64,000 nt of DNA from Thozetella sp. PMI_491 (lineage: Eukaryota; Ascomycota; Sordariomycetes; Chaetosphaeriales; Chaetosphaeriaceae), in assembly GCA_021432635.1 (NCBI GenBank), contig MU270035.1, positions 1,001,829-1,065,828 of the forward strand, read 5' to 3'. The position numbers and the translations under genes are program-made. Below are positions 1 to 12,497 of this stretch, in pieces. The notes under the pieces are model-generated. The model saw nothing but the letters and a program-made list of their open reading frames with translations, had not been told where the DNA came from and made no database searches. How positions within the stretch are numbered: position 1 is the first letter of the stretch; each line of letters opens with the position of its first letter.

Positions 1-3000
1 CAAAAGAACTGGTTGAGGAACTGCCGGGCTGAAGTACAGACGTAGCAAGCCTAACTGCTAACCTTTGGACAAACCATACCAGGCCCGAAAGAGGCGGGCT
101 TTCTCCTCCTGGTGGCCCCCCAATGGCCTGCGGCCCTTGCCGGTGCGCAGCGACCCAGGACTCTGGTCTTGGGTGGAAGACGTCTGCACCTCCTTTAAAC
201 TTGCATTAGCTCCCTGCCGCGGCCCCCCCTGTTCGCAGTCGGCCCTTGGCTGGCCCGCTGGGCAGGCAGTCGTCCAGTTATGTCACCACACACGCCACAC
301 GCCCCCCTTCTTCCCTTTTGACATTGTGCCACGCGCACCTCCAGCCGTGGAGGGGTCCAGGTCTCACAAGTTTGTCTCCCTTCGCCCCCACCCCGGCGTA
401 GGTCCTTGCATGCGCAGGAACAGGCGAGGAATGGCCTCCGCACGTGTGCAGATGTCAGTTCGGCCCTAGGATGCCGACTGGCGGCGAGACGGAGAAGTAC
501 GTTGTCACTCTCACTGCCTATTACGTCCCATCCATGCAAAGAACACGCGCGTGCATCGTACCGTGCAGCTGTGACGTGTTGTTGCTCCCCCGAAGCGGCA
601 AGGGAGGCGCCACGGCCCGCCCGCCTGTCGGTCGTTCGGTGAACGAAATCGACCGACCTAGGAAACCGTCACACTGGCACGTAGGTGGAAAGTCTTGGGG
701 GACTGGAAACGGCGAGATTGGTATGACTAAAGGGCCTACCCACTGCCAAAATCACGATTCACCTGCTGCGCGAAATCTTGCCAAAGTCTGGTGTTGAATA
801 CCATCATCAATAATCCGCCCGGTTGACCGAACTTTAGGAGCTGTGAAGCTCGTCAGGTTGCTCTTGTGCCTAATATACATACATGACAGTCTAAAAACCG
901 AGGGGGTATCGTCTATCAACCTGGTTCCAGCCCAGCGCCAACGCATGGCCGGGGAAGGAATCCCTCCAAACACTTGCCAGAAATACACTTGTGTACAGTG
1001 TTGGGACAACAGAGAAAGGGAGCCTCGCAACTTTCCAACCCCCATCTTGACGCTGCTGTCTGGTGGCGACTTGGTCCCCGCGAAGGAACCATGCCACCTG
1101 AAAGAGGAAAAAAAGAGAGATCTGTGAGCGAAAAAGGAAATTGCAAAGAAACCGAGAAAAACAAAATACAAGTCTATATGCGATACCCGTTCTTTTCCTG
1201 ATCCATATCCCTGAATTTTTGAAACCTGATCCTTAGGAGAGCAAAAAAAGAAAAAAGAAAAAAAAGGTTGAAGTAAGATATCCGATGTGTTTGCGTGAGG
1301 AAACCTGCCGAAGAGCCCCAATTCGAAACCACACGACGGCGGCGGGCCCCTGATGAAGGTAGGCCGAATTAAGGGCCGATAGGCGTGGCGTCGACCGAAG
1401 ATCCCAGAATGAGACACGAAGTCCGGTTGAGTGATTCGGGATCGACGGCAGCACGTGGACGAATGAGCTAGATCCAAGTTGACTGCGCTGGTATGCGGGT
1501 CTGGGCGATAGGTGTGGGCGGGAACCAGAGCGAGCTGTATCTGTGGGCGACGTAGGCGACACTGATTCGCACGCCAACAACCACCGCTTCGGACGAGACG
1601 AATGACATGAAAAGCGAACCGCCTATGAATAACCCCGTAGCCCAAAAAGCCGCGTCGTCTAATTTTTGAACGCCATGCATCCGACAAAAGAAACACGATT
1701 TCTCTCCCCGAAAATGGAGTTCCCTGATCGCCAATCTTGCTGCTGGGAAGCAAGTGGCGAAGAGCCGTGGGGCGTGATCGTCTTGGAATGCGTATTAAAT
1801 GGATGTATCGGAATGCCATATCGATCGAGACACGGCTTAGCGTTGAGATAGAGCCGACCGCGGCCCGACACATGGGTAAGTTCGATTAAATAAGGTATCG
1901 TAAGAGAAATCTCATGGTGCAATCAGAAGTAGCGGATGAGACGGAAGGGTCAGCCAGAGGCCAGAACACTCTGTCGCGACTAGGATCGCGTGCCCGTTGC
2001 AATCTCATCAACGTTGGATGCCGAGCAGTGCCGGTCGCGTGTTGCGAATTGGTCTGGCACGATTGCGCGAGATCTCGGCCAGACAGTCATGGCGGAAATG
2101 GCGCCAAAGTGGCCACGGGCTTTTACCGAGGCTTGGGAGGAGGCGGCTTGGGCACTCCGGTGGTGTCATAGGCACCACGGCCCATGTTGAAGAGGTCTTG
2201 GGATTCCCGGACAATCATTTTGAGAGTGTGTGGAGTCGTGGGCGGGAGAAACGGCTGCTACGAAATGACAAAGTCATTGTTAGCTTGCAAGTCCATCAAG
2301 TCGGAAATGGTTCCATGGTGGAGTCCGACAAATATATAAGGTCTCGCGGCCGCCGCTGCTGGAAGTTTCGGCCTCTCAAGGCAGCAGTAAGATGCACGGC
2401 ATGGTAGAGCGGAAGGGAAACAGGTAGGGCATCATGTAAGCGGGCAGGGACGGTACCGCCGGGTCTGACTCACAGGTTTGGGCGGTCGGGTGTCTGGGAC
2501 AGTGACGGAAGACGGTGGACCAGGATTGGCGAGAGAGTGAGGCGATGATGCGTGCGTCGCCTTGAATTCTGCCGAATGGTAGCGATGGAAGTCGGGGGGT
2601 GCCACCAGTAAGATTTTGTCGTGTATGGGATTGGAGGGAGAGCTGAGGACGGCACCAAAGGCGAGTGAGATTGATGATAGGATTCTCTTTTGCAACCACT
2701 CCGTGCTGAGATTCGAATGCGATTACAGTGGGCAAATGAGGCGCAGTGGCCAAGGTTGCATGCGAAAGACCGCGCGGGCTTTCTTGACGCCGGAATCGCT
2801 CGGGATGACGGAGCGCTTCTTGGAGAATGATCTCTGTCCTAGGAGGCCGGTGCCAGAACTCTGTGGAGATTGTTGAGGTGCTGGCTGTCTATCGCGTGGT
2901 ATTGTGGTATTAACGTCTCCCGGGTTTGGCGGGCTGTCACGCACGCTGCAGGTCGGGTGCGGTTGCAGCCAGGTACTGACTGGATCGTTGGTAAAGGGGG

Positions 3001-6000
3001 GATCGGTAAAACAAGCTGCCAGTCGTGCGCCTGTTTCAAAAAAGTTCGAGTTGCCGGTAACGCTGCGCGTGTGTGCGAGGCGAAGGAGTGTAGTGTACGT
3101 GTTAACCGCAGCAAAAAAGGGAAGCGCCGACAAGCCAAGGGAGGAAACCCCGTGAATAGACGAGAGAATGAGGGAAGGGGGTTATTAGTTTGGATTCTGG
3201 GAGGAGGGAGGGAAAGGCGGCCTCGGGGGGGCCTCGTGTGTCTTATAAAACTTGAGTGCCTTGCGCGCAATTCCACTGCTGGGATGTGGCCAGGCAAGGG
3301 ACGGAAGGGATGCGCTCGAAGACCCAAGAAAAGGAATTCCCTGCCAGGTATAGGGTACATGGGTCCCAGTTGTCTCGAGTGTCTCCGTTAGGGAAAAAAT
3401 GGGCTCCCCTAAATTTTTTTTTCCCCTGCTCCCCCTTGTTGGGGTGCCTTGTCTTTCCACCTCAGTTCCTAGACGGCTGTTCTGGCGGCCATATCTGAGC
3501 AGGGGATCCCTGTCGCGATCCTTTACCACAGTAACTCAAACGACGGGACGGAGGGCGCCGTTGTACATTGTACCTCTGTGCCTTGCCCTTCGTCCCTCTA
3601 GTACCTTTGACCTACCCAGAAGCGACAATGTCATGGTCTTTGGTAGTGCATTTGGACGCCCTGGTACACACAACTCGTCGGCCTCTGGCACGGCGAACTG
3701 ACCTTAATCTTCCGCTTGGGTCTACAATCTCTCACCCTCCCCCAAAAGTCTCTTTTCTTAACTTTTTTTTCTTCTCGAGGGGCAAGGTCCCCCTTCTTTC
3801 TTTTTGTTTGCCCTTTCAATTACCCCTATGTCCTCACCCTCGACGGGAACGAGGCTATCTCCAGGTCTCCCCGTCTTGCCCGGCCCCCGGCCCCCCCTCC
3901 AAAAGCCTCAAAAGCCCCAAAAGCCCCCAAAAGTGAGGCTAAATTGCTGTCTCCGTGACGTGACCCCCTCGCTTCCCTAAGCCGGTCTGAAATGCGTGGC
4001 GTAGTACGTGTAGGCAGAACTATAAGGATCCGCTAAACAGTCAGACCTCAGCATCGCAGGGATACTATTTTCTTGCGTAACGGCCGATTTGTTCGCAAGG
4101 TTGCCTGTCCGTCAGACATTGAGTAATCTGCGCCTCTGTTGACAACAAAAAATTTTCTTCGTTTTTTGCACCTCGAGCGGGTCAGTGGGACAGGGTCGGG
4201 GACAAGGGCTACCTACGGAAGCTGGGATAATCAGAACCGTCTTGGGTGTCTCTGGTGGGCTGCGCAAGCAGGGGTTTAAAGTGCCCTGACACTGCACTCC
4301 CCCCCCCCTCTTCACCACAAAAAAAAGTACCTGAGGTGAGATTGGGGATACACCAGCCACATTGCTCGCCGTGCAGAGCCGATGTGGTCCTCTCGGGAAC
4401 TGATCCCGTCGAGGCCCCCAATGGTTGTGACGGACACCACGACAGAGTGAACGAAATGGTAGCGTGTAATAGTAGGCGGCAAGACCAGTTACTGGTTACG
4501 CTTTGATCGCCGGAGTACCAACCCATTCGTAGGCTTCGGAAGCCTCCCCGCCGAGGACACGTACGTCCAGAGGAGGGAAGTTAGCAGCGCCAAGAGACTG
4601 AGCAGAGACCCTGACTGTCGGGTCGAAATGCTAGCGAGGCTAGCTTTTCCTTTCCGGAGAAAATATGCTAGAGACCGGGATGGCGTACCCTTGACCCTGT
4701 CCCAAATTTCAAGCAAGCTCCCCTATTGTGGAAAGAGTTTTCGCGCGTGCAGTACCGAAGGCATGTGCACTGTACGAAGCATTTGGTGTGGGATTTCCGC
4801 CGACCAAGGGAGGCAGAGGGATCGCCCATCCTTTGTTGTTCTTTGATGGGGCGCAACAGCTGGCGGGTGGACGGGATGTTGGACCCTTTCTCGCTTGGCA
4901 AGTCAAAGTTCAGAGTCGGCACAACCCGTGCGAGTGCGATTGCTTCGAGTCATGTTTCTCATTTTTTGGCTCCTTGCTCTGCTTGTCTTGATGCCGTTTG
5001 GGATGCACCAAAAAGAATCCTCTGGCGCCTTTTGAAGGGGGAAGGAGGCTGGAATGGTGGCTCTCGCCTTCTCGTCTCTCGACGCATTTCCAATTGTATT
5101 TTCTACCTGACCCATGCATGGGTTGTGATAGACCATCGTGTTCCTCTGTCCACCACGCGTAAATATGGACCTGGCTGGAGCGTCTTTGGAGGTTTCAAGC
5201 CAACGCGCCTCGAGACCCAAGCACGCACCTAACTGCTTGCTATCCTGCAAGGAAGGGCGCTAGGGACGGGACTATGGGCGCTGCCGCTGCCCGAACCCCC
5301 AACCCGGATTTGTATTGAACTGAGCTTGTCCCTTTGCTTGCGCCGACTTCATGTCGCACGGCATGCAGTGAGCCCTCCTATTCTTGGGGAGGGGGGGTGC
5401 GGAATCGCGGTTCCATTGTCGTAGCCCTATTTCTGGAACGATGCTCTCTTAGGCCTCAACGAGACCTTTGTGAATGCAATACGACATCTGTCAGCCCCTT
5501 GACCTTGGCGGTACCACGGCGGGCGGGAAGTACTCGGTGCTGCCGTGGCTGTTTGACAATGCTGTTGGGTGAGCTGGCAACATGTGTGAGGCTAACTTCT
5601 TCAGCCACATTGACTTCGAAGTACAGCTGCCGCAAAACAGTAGCAATACGTCTACTCCGTAAATGTACATTTCGGGGGCGATGCGAGGCTCAGCGCTTGA
5701 CCGCCTGGCCCGTCAAACCCAAACTGGTTGCCCGGAGCGGACGGACTATGGTGCGAGGGCGGGGCTTGCAAGCGGCGGGAGGCTTACTCCGTATATCGCA
5801 CGGCTATCCTGCACGGATGAGTTGGATTCGCTGATATCAGTCTGGTTCAATGAAAGCCCAGCCGCTACTGCAGGCAGTAGTATGGCATACCACGCCGAAA
5901 GCACCACCGCCCTGCCCTACGGGAGCTTGATTTCGACGATAGAACCAGGGCCCAGGACGCGATAGAGCCAGGCATCCGGAGCACACGATGAGTCAGTGTG

Positions 6001-9000
6001 AAGTGGATTGTCAGCTCAGGATGAGTAACTCTTGGCTTCTCTTGTGTGGTCGGCGTCTCTTGGTGGGCTCGTCCTGACGTCGTCAGATGCCCTGCATATC
6101 CGGAGGCTGAGCCATGTGGTGCTGACGGAGCTGTCTACCCTTTCAACGAGTCTCCCTTCTCCCAGGTCACCGGAACACCGAGCTCTACCGCCTCGGGCCA
6201 GGTACTGGTTTGGCTGAGTGTTCTGTGCTGCTTCGCCGATGAGATGACCGAAGAACTAGGCACATGTCGCCGAAAGGCAAAACGATGAGTCGCTTAGATT
6301 CACGACGCAATCGCGGTTGACTAGGTACAGAAAGACACCGAGGCTGACTCACTAGGCAACCTCGATTGCTGATATTCAGAATCATCGTTGGCAAACCCAC
6401 GTCATCCGCACTCTTGCCATTGCACCCGTCTTGCCCGACTGCAAAGCACGCAAAGCTCCTTGGGGAGGGTAGAAGAGCCTGGTAATGCAGCCTTGTTCTT
6501 GTGCGCCGGAGGCCCAAGGACGGTGGCGGTTCGTACCCCTCCGTACAGGCGGCAGTGGAACGATGGACATAGTTTAACAGCGGAAAATGGCGAGGTGTAC
6601 ATACAGCAACGAGCGCACCTCTAGGGTGGCATCGCGACCCCTGTGGTCGATCTCGCCCCGCTAGCCACTCAGTTAGGACAGAAAACACCGGCACTCGACG
6701 CAGAACCAATAGTTCGGATCCCCAAGCAATGGCGCTCCCTCGCCTCCTAGTTAACCTGAGCCCGCTAACTCCTGGGCCTTACAATGCTTTGGCTGGGGCT
6801 TTTACAACATCGTCCCCCCCTGTAGTGCTTTATAGGGCATTTGATTCCGACTAGATGACGAATCAAGAATATCTCGCCTGGCTGCAGCTGGGTTCCAAGC
6901 TGTCCCGAGACCTGTACCATGTAGGACCGAAGCCTAACGTAGGTAGGCGAGCTGGGACTCGGGTTGCGGCCCAACATTGGATTCAAGAAAGTTCTTCATG
7001 CGAAGTCCTGTGCAGGGAGACGAGCGGTACCCGGGCAGTTGAAATTGGCTGAGAACTCATACCCACGCAAGTGGTTGTGATGGATCTCGGCAGGTTGCTT
7101 GGGCTGCATAGCCCCTGGGAAACCCTCCTTTTCCGACTCGGGGGTCTCCTCGTGCCTCCGACCCGCCCTCTCCTGCAAGAGAAAACTTCTAGAACGACAA
7201 CCCGATAGCCGTCAGCCGCTGAACTACCGGGGGCAGGGGCTGCAGGGTGGGTCAGCTCGCCAAAACGGCCGAGTCGCGCAGCAAAAGGAGCTTGGTAACG
7301 ACCTTCTGATTTCGGGGAAGGGGGTGGGGGGTTATCGTGGTTCCCACGCCTTCTGCCCGTCGACTTTACGGAGCACCCAAAGTCGGTCCAGTGTGTTGGG
7401 ACATGTCGTGTGCCACTAATTACACTGGCCTCGGGCAATTCCTCACGGCCTCCTCCATCGTATGGGAGTCGTCGACGGAGGCAGGGCTCGGTTCGGGTTA
7501 CAGCCTGCATCAGCTCAGCCGCCCGGGCGAGTACTTTGTGTTGCCATTTCAGCCGTCTTTCGGGTAGTGGCCCTCTCCGGTACTTGCTCGTTTTTCTTTG
7601 CTACTGCTCCCGACTCCGAGCGACTCGAGAAGCCGTAATGCATCTGTCTCAAAATAGGACCCGCTGTACGCCGTGGCAGGGCATGCTCGTCGCCCTGTCT
7701 CGTAGCCTTGCTCAATCGCCCCCTGCCACTCCGGGCGCACACCTGCCGACCACGTCGCGCCTGTGTTCGTATTATCCCAACAAGTGGTCCCAAGCTTGGC
7801 GGATGTGTCTTTTCCTCCCAAGAGGAGATTCCCAAGTCCCAGGATGAGAGAGGGAACGCGTATCCATTTTTCAAGCTCGACAGGATGAACGGGCCTGTAA
7901 TTTAGAACGGACCGCAAAAACGGCGCTAGTTCTGGGCTCCTTCCCCTTTTCGTCAGTCGCGACGCGCTCGAGTTTGCAAGCACGAGTGCGCTAGGCAAGT
8001 ACCGAATACCTCGGTCAACGGAATTGCCTGGACTTACCGGGGCGCTGTGACTCTCAGGCACGCGAGACTAAGGGAAACGGCGCATGGGTCCGGGGACAAC
8101 GCAGATGCAGGCCGGAGCCATGTAGCCTGGGAAGTGGGCCCTTCAACCAGACTGAAGAGAGCATGTTCCTGCATTAGCCCCAGTGGAAAGGAACAAAAAA
8201 AAAAAGCGAGCCAGAACCCAACGATGTCGGGAGAGATCGCCTTCAAATTTCGGCCCCTGTCGCCATGGGTTACTTCCCAAAACTAAGCTTGAGTCAAACG
8301 GAAGGACGGGGGAAACACCTCCTCGACTCCTTAGAAGGGTTTCTGAAAATATCCAGACATGTCATCCACTACCTAAGGTAGCCTACCATGCCAAAAGGAG
8401 GAAACGGAGCAAAACGGATACCGCGCGGTGGCTTGACTCGGTTGGAGGTGACCTTTCTGGTGCCCAACTTTCGGAACAGTCTCCGGCTGGCTTCCCATGC
8501 CTGAAGTCGATCACCGGATCCACCATACGGTGTGATGTCCCGTCTCAAAGGCTGTTACTGGGCATTTTTGGGACACCAGCACCCCCGGCGGCTCGCGAAG
8601 CTCTCCTATTCACCGACACCCAACCAGTGAGAGGCGACAATGCTCGGCAGCCCTCGTCATTGACCAGTCTCACTCGCCCATCCGGAGTAGGGAACCCGCA
8701 CAGCCGCCGGTCGTTCAATGCATTCCTGCCCCATCATGTGACGAAATAGATTGCCCCCTCAACCAAACGCGCCGCTTCGCGCCTCCTCTATCAAGAGAGT
8801 GAGCAGCTCTTCGCAAACCCGGCTCTCGTTGGTCTTTTCGCAGCCCTGTAGCGTGGGTTTTGCAAAACACCCACCCGCACAGGAGCCGCCGCAACGAGAC
8901 GGCCCGTTTTACGAAAGGGGGGGTTGGGGGGGTTGAGATGACTCTTTTGGCCCCTGGGATGCCCGGCTTGCTGCTTCCTGCCTGCACCAGGAGCGAGCGA

Positions 9001-10227
9001 GCGAGTACTATGCCGTTCAGCAGGGGATGAGATTATGGTGAACGGGTTCCTACCCGCGACCCAGGGCGACCCAGACTTTCCACGAGGCTGCCCGGCTTCC
9101 ATTCGGTTGGTGATGGCACATGGCACACCAACATGGCGCTGGTCCACGGCGTGCGTCCGATTGGTCCCAGGAGAAACTCGACCCACGTCTACTTGCGCCC
9201 CTTTCCTTGTTTGCCAGGCGAGGGCCGTTCTCCAGAAATTGGAAAGGGGAAAGGGGGGTTGGTTCGGCTATCAAGCACAAGACCATACCAGCGATCCGCC
9301 CATCCACCTATCGGGGCACTGGTCAACCGTCAGAGCTTGGCACACGCGCCAAGTTCGACAGCTGCCTGGTTTGCTTGCGAGACAGGAGGTATCTACTACC
9401 CCATGGACCTCTATCGATATGTATGTACGGATGGATGAGTTTGTTTTCGTCCAGTTGAAAGCCGGCCACCACGGCATCGCAGGCTAAGCATTCTTTTTCG
9501 CCCATCCACACACTCTCTATCTTGTTCCTCCGAAGCGGTGCCCTTCCAACCCCAAGGCCGAGAGATTCCCTGCACAGCGCATTTGGCTTTGTCTCTCTGA
9601 TGCCCCCCTCCACCCCTTCCCGAGGGTCGGTGAGCAAACACTTGACAAAATATGAAAAGCAGGAGCTATTCTGGGCCCGGTGTGTCTGGGCCCTCACCGG
9701 GTTGGCCTTGTCGCGATGCACATGGGAGACCCCTATTCCTGGGAGGCTCATGCTGGGGTGTCGGAACAGCGCCGTCTTGGGCGGGCTGGCGAAAGGGTGG
9801 CCCAAACTGGAAATTGCGCCCTGGGGCCCCTCTACAGTGACCCACTGCCTCATGGCACATCCAAATTTCCAACGGGCCCTTGGCCAGATTGGGGACGGCT
9901 ACGGTAGGGTTCCACCGCTTGGACGGACAAAGCGTCGGTGAGTTGTGGCAGACGGTGCTCCCTCAACCCCAAACCCCGACGGTCTGTAGAAAGTGGCCTC
10001 CCCCAGGCGGTGACAATGCGATAGATCCTGGCTGGTGCACCAAGAGTTGGGCGGCGGTGAGGAGGGACCTTGACTCAGGAACATTTCGCCCGCCACATTG
10101 CGAGCGAGTACGAATCGAGGCCCAGAGCATCGTAGACACCTCGTCCAGTGTAGGTACATCGGTGCTTACTATGATCGCATACGGGGTAGGCATATGTATG
10201 CTCAGTCACAGTGTATGATTGCTCTGT

Positions 10228-10268
10228 AGGTACCTTACCTACCTACTCGGTACGTACATAAGGTACCT
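10228..10268. repeat. Small inverted repeat (AGGTACCTT / AAGGTACCT)
   Basis: The nine-base arms at 10228-10236 and 10260-10268 are exact reverse complements with a 23-base loop made of TACC/TACG words. It could form a short hairpin. It belongs to the family of TACCTACC-like words scattered through the intergenic DNA of this window. No function is evident. Confidence 0.7.
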
Positions 10269-10317
10269 TTTGCACCGAGCTGCAACCTGCCACCCGCCGC
10301 GTCTAGTCATAAACGGA

Positions 10318-10333
10318 AGGCTTCTAGAAGCCT
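10318..10333. repeat. Perfect 16-bp palindrome
   Basis: AGGCTTCTAGAAGCCT is identical to its own reverse complement, with no spacer. It contains inverted TTCTAGAA, which resembles a heat-shock-element core (alternating nTTCnnGAAn), but it stands alone with no recognised gene nearby. A chance occurrence is possible. Confidence 0.75.
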
Positions 10334-10612
10334 GCCGGGTGTCCCAGAGAATTTTTCTAGCGCAGCAAGGATAGGCTAGTGATCCGTCACAAACGGCGCC
10401 AGAGCGGGTACCCTCCTTTCCTTGTGCTCCGTAACCCTGCTCGGGGCACTCACCCCTGTTTACCTGTCACATTTAGCCCCGACCCGGCAAACGAGGCTCG
10501 TGGGACCGGGGAAGCGTTCCGCCCATCCACGTCTTTTCTATGCGCTAGTAATTTGGTTCCCCGTGGAGGTGGTGGCTTCGAGTGACGATTTTGCTGTGGA
10601 TAGCCAAGTAAG

Positions 10613-10640
10613 TTTTTTTGGGGGGGGGGGGGGGGGGTTT
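10613..10640. repeat. Homopolymer run T7-G18-T3
   Basis: Seven T are followed by eighteen uninterrupted G (10620-10637) and three T. Such a G run can form G-quadruplex structures on the plus strand and is prone to length error in sequencing and replication. Confidence 0.9.
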
Positions 10641-12497
10641 CCTTCCTCTCTCCCTCCCTCTCTTGTGTGTGGATTTCCTCCGGGTTGCGGCCTTTGTGGG
10701 ATAGTGACCACCAGACCTACTAGTAGTACCCTTGGCTCCCTGGAGCTACATAGCAGGTACTCAGTAGGTAGTAGACCGACCCTCTTTGCCCCTTTGGAGA
10801 CCTGTCACTCCTCGCCCGCTTCGCACTAAGGACTGGCTGCTCTCCCGGAGGAGGGTATTTCCACTATCCTCGTCCCAACAGGGGCATGCTGGGGAGCTGC
10901 TAGCCGAAGGGGATCTGCAGTGTCAGACCCGTCGAGCAGCGGGGGGCTTTCTCGCTTCTCGCCGCTGGGACCAATGACCTGGACCTTGGGGCCCTTCCCT
11001 CGCGCATCCGCCTAACAACCCATAACCCGCCAAAGGGGCACCCGCCGCCAAGGGAACTGCGCGGTAGAACAAAGCCACGGAGGCAAAGCCAACGTGGGGG
11101 TTGCCACCTGGGAATTTCCCGCCCCTGAGGATCGACAAGAACCTCTAGGATCAAGCATTTTATGCCCTCAAGAACGGCCCAAGAAACAGCAGGAACGGAA
11201 GGATACGAAGATCGGCGACTCGCAGGAGATCATGGAGATGCCTCGTGCCTTGGACGAATCTTTGTGCATCTGCCCCATTTGCCAACCGTGTCTCGTCCCT
11301 ATTACTTCGCGTGGAATAGTAGCACTCCGTAGTGACCAAGATATAGGGATCGTGGTGGCCGGCCAACCGTTGTTTCGGTCTCATGCTTCCGCCCCCTGAG
11401 CCCCTTATAAAAGAGGGACCCGGGGGTTAGGGGGCTTGTTCTATTTCAGCTAGGGCCCAGCAGGACCACGAGATAAGTCAGTCCATACGACGACCGCTGG
11501 GGTCATCCCCAGGAGCCTTGGTCTCGGCTCCAACCGACACGCCAAAGCCGTTCCAGCCATCAACCCCTACCCTCTTTCCGACGCCCAGTTCTAGACACCA
11601 GGTGTGCGAGACTCGGTGAGAGCCTAAATGTGCGGTTCGTGGCATCGGGGAGTGCCGTTGCTCGAAGAGGTCTAGTCATTTAGTAGCAAAACCGCCGACA
11701 AAGTCGCCGTGCCGTGTCACTTGTTCTCTCGCCCAATGCCTTATCAGCCGGGATTTGCTACCCACGTACCGCACACGCTAACCAGTCCAATTCCCTTTCT
11801 CCTGGTGCCATGTTGCTCTTCTGCCACCCCGGGCCGTAGTCTCCGCTTGAAATCAACCACTGCTCGCGCTCGTCGTGCCTAGCTTAACGCCTCGATCGCC
11901 TTGTATGTATCGAGGTCTAAGTATGTCAACATTGCTAATTTCGGTCGTCTCCGTCAGGATAGGTAGCCAGGTATTGGTACGGGGCGGGTCCCCCGGTGCG
12001 AGCCCGTTCCTGCCGTCGTGTCGCCGACGTCACTAGCCAACACTAGACTACCACGCGGAAATACGAAATAAGCCCCCAGGCGGCGAGCTTCCCGACTTGT
12101 CATTGTAGCGAGGCCTAGGGCAGCATTGATGAGACTACCCTGCAGCTAGATTAATAGAGGTAACGCTTTGCCTCCTACGCCAACTTTACGCCGTTGCTGA
12201 GCCGGGCATCTACCAAAGGTCACCACGGCGCCGTTGTTGAAAAGTAAACGAACACGGGGGAAGGGGGCAGGCACCAAGGCATAGAGCCACCGGAACACGG
12301 ATAATGAGAGCCAAACAGGAAGGGAGCGAGAAGCATGACTGGGCTTATCAGCTTTGCCAACATGTTGCGGGCTCGAGCAAGCCCTTCTTCTATTGCAAGG
12401 CCACAGCTAGTTTGTGAGCCCCCTTCGACGCTCTACAAGTCGCCGAGGCTGCGTATATTTCGACTTAAAGGCTGTGAGGCTAGAAAAAGTACACTGC

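Larger units (their letters stand above)
1..12497. other. 12.5 kb block without supportable genes
   Basis: No ORF here reads like a known protein on either strand. The longest open frames (up to 373 codons, minus strand, about 752-1873) contain phenylalanine and serine runs from homopolymers and no family motif. What can be seen is local structure: pyrimidine-rich runs near 3410-3440 and 3740-3900, a G18 run at 10620-10637, a small inverted repeat at 10228-10268, a 16-bp palindrome at 10318-10333, and a TATA-like word at 11406-11412. I saw no tRNA, 5S rRNA, long terminal repeat or transposase motif. Highly spliced or fast-evolving genes and non-coding transcripts cannot be excluded without RNA data. 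Confidence 0.6.

Noticed and set aside
752..1873. 373-codon open frame on the minus strand
   Set aside because: Contains runs of Phe and Ser produced by homopolymers, shows no domain or motif, and other frames here are similarly open by chance.
9278..9310. Resemblance to the start of 5S rRNA (GACCATACCAG)
   Set aside because: The following internal control region and stem structure are absent.
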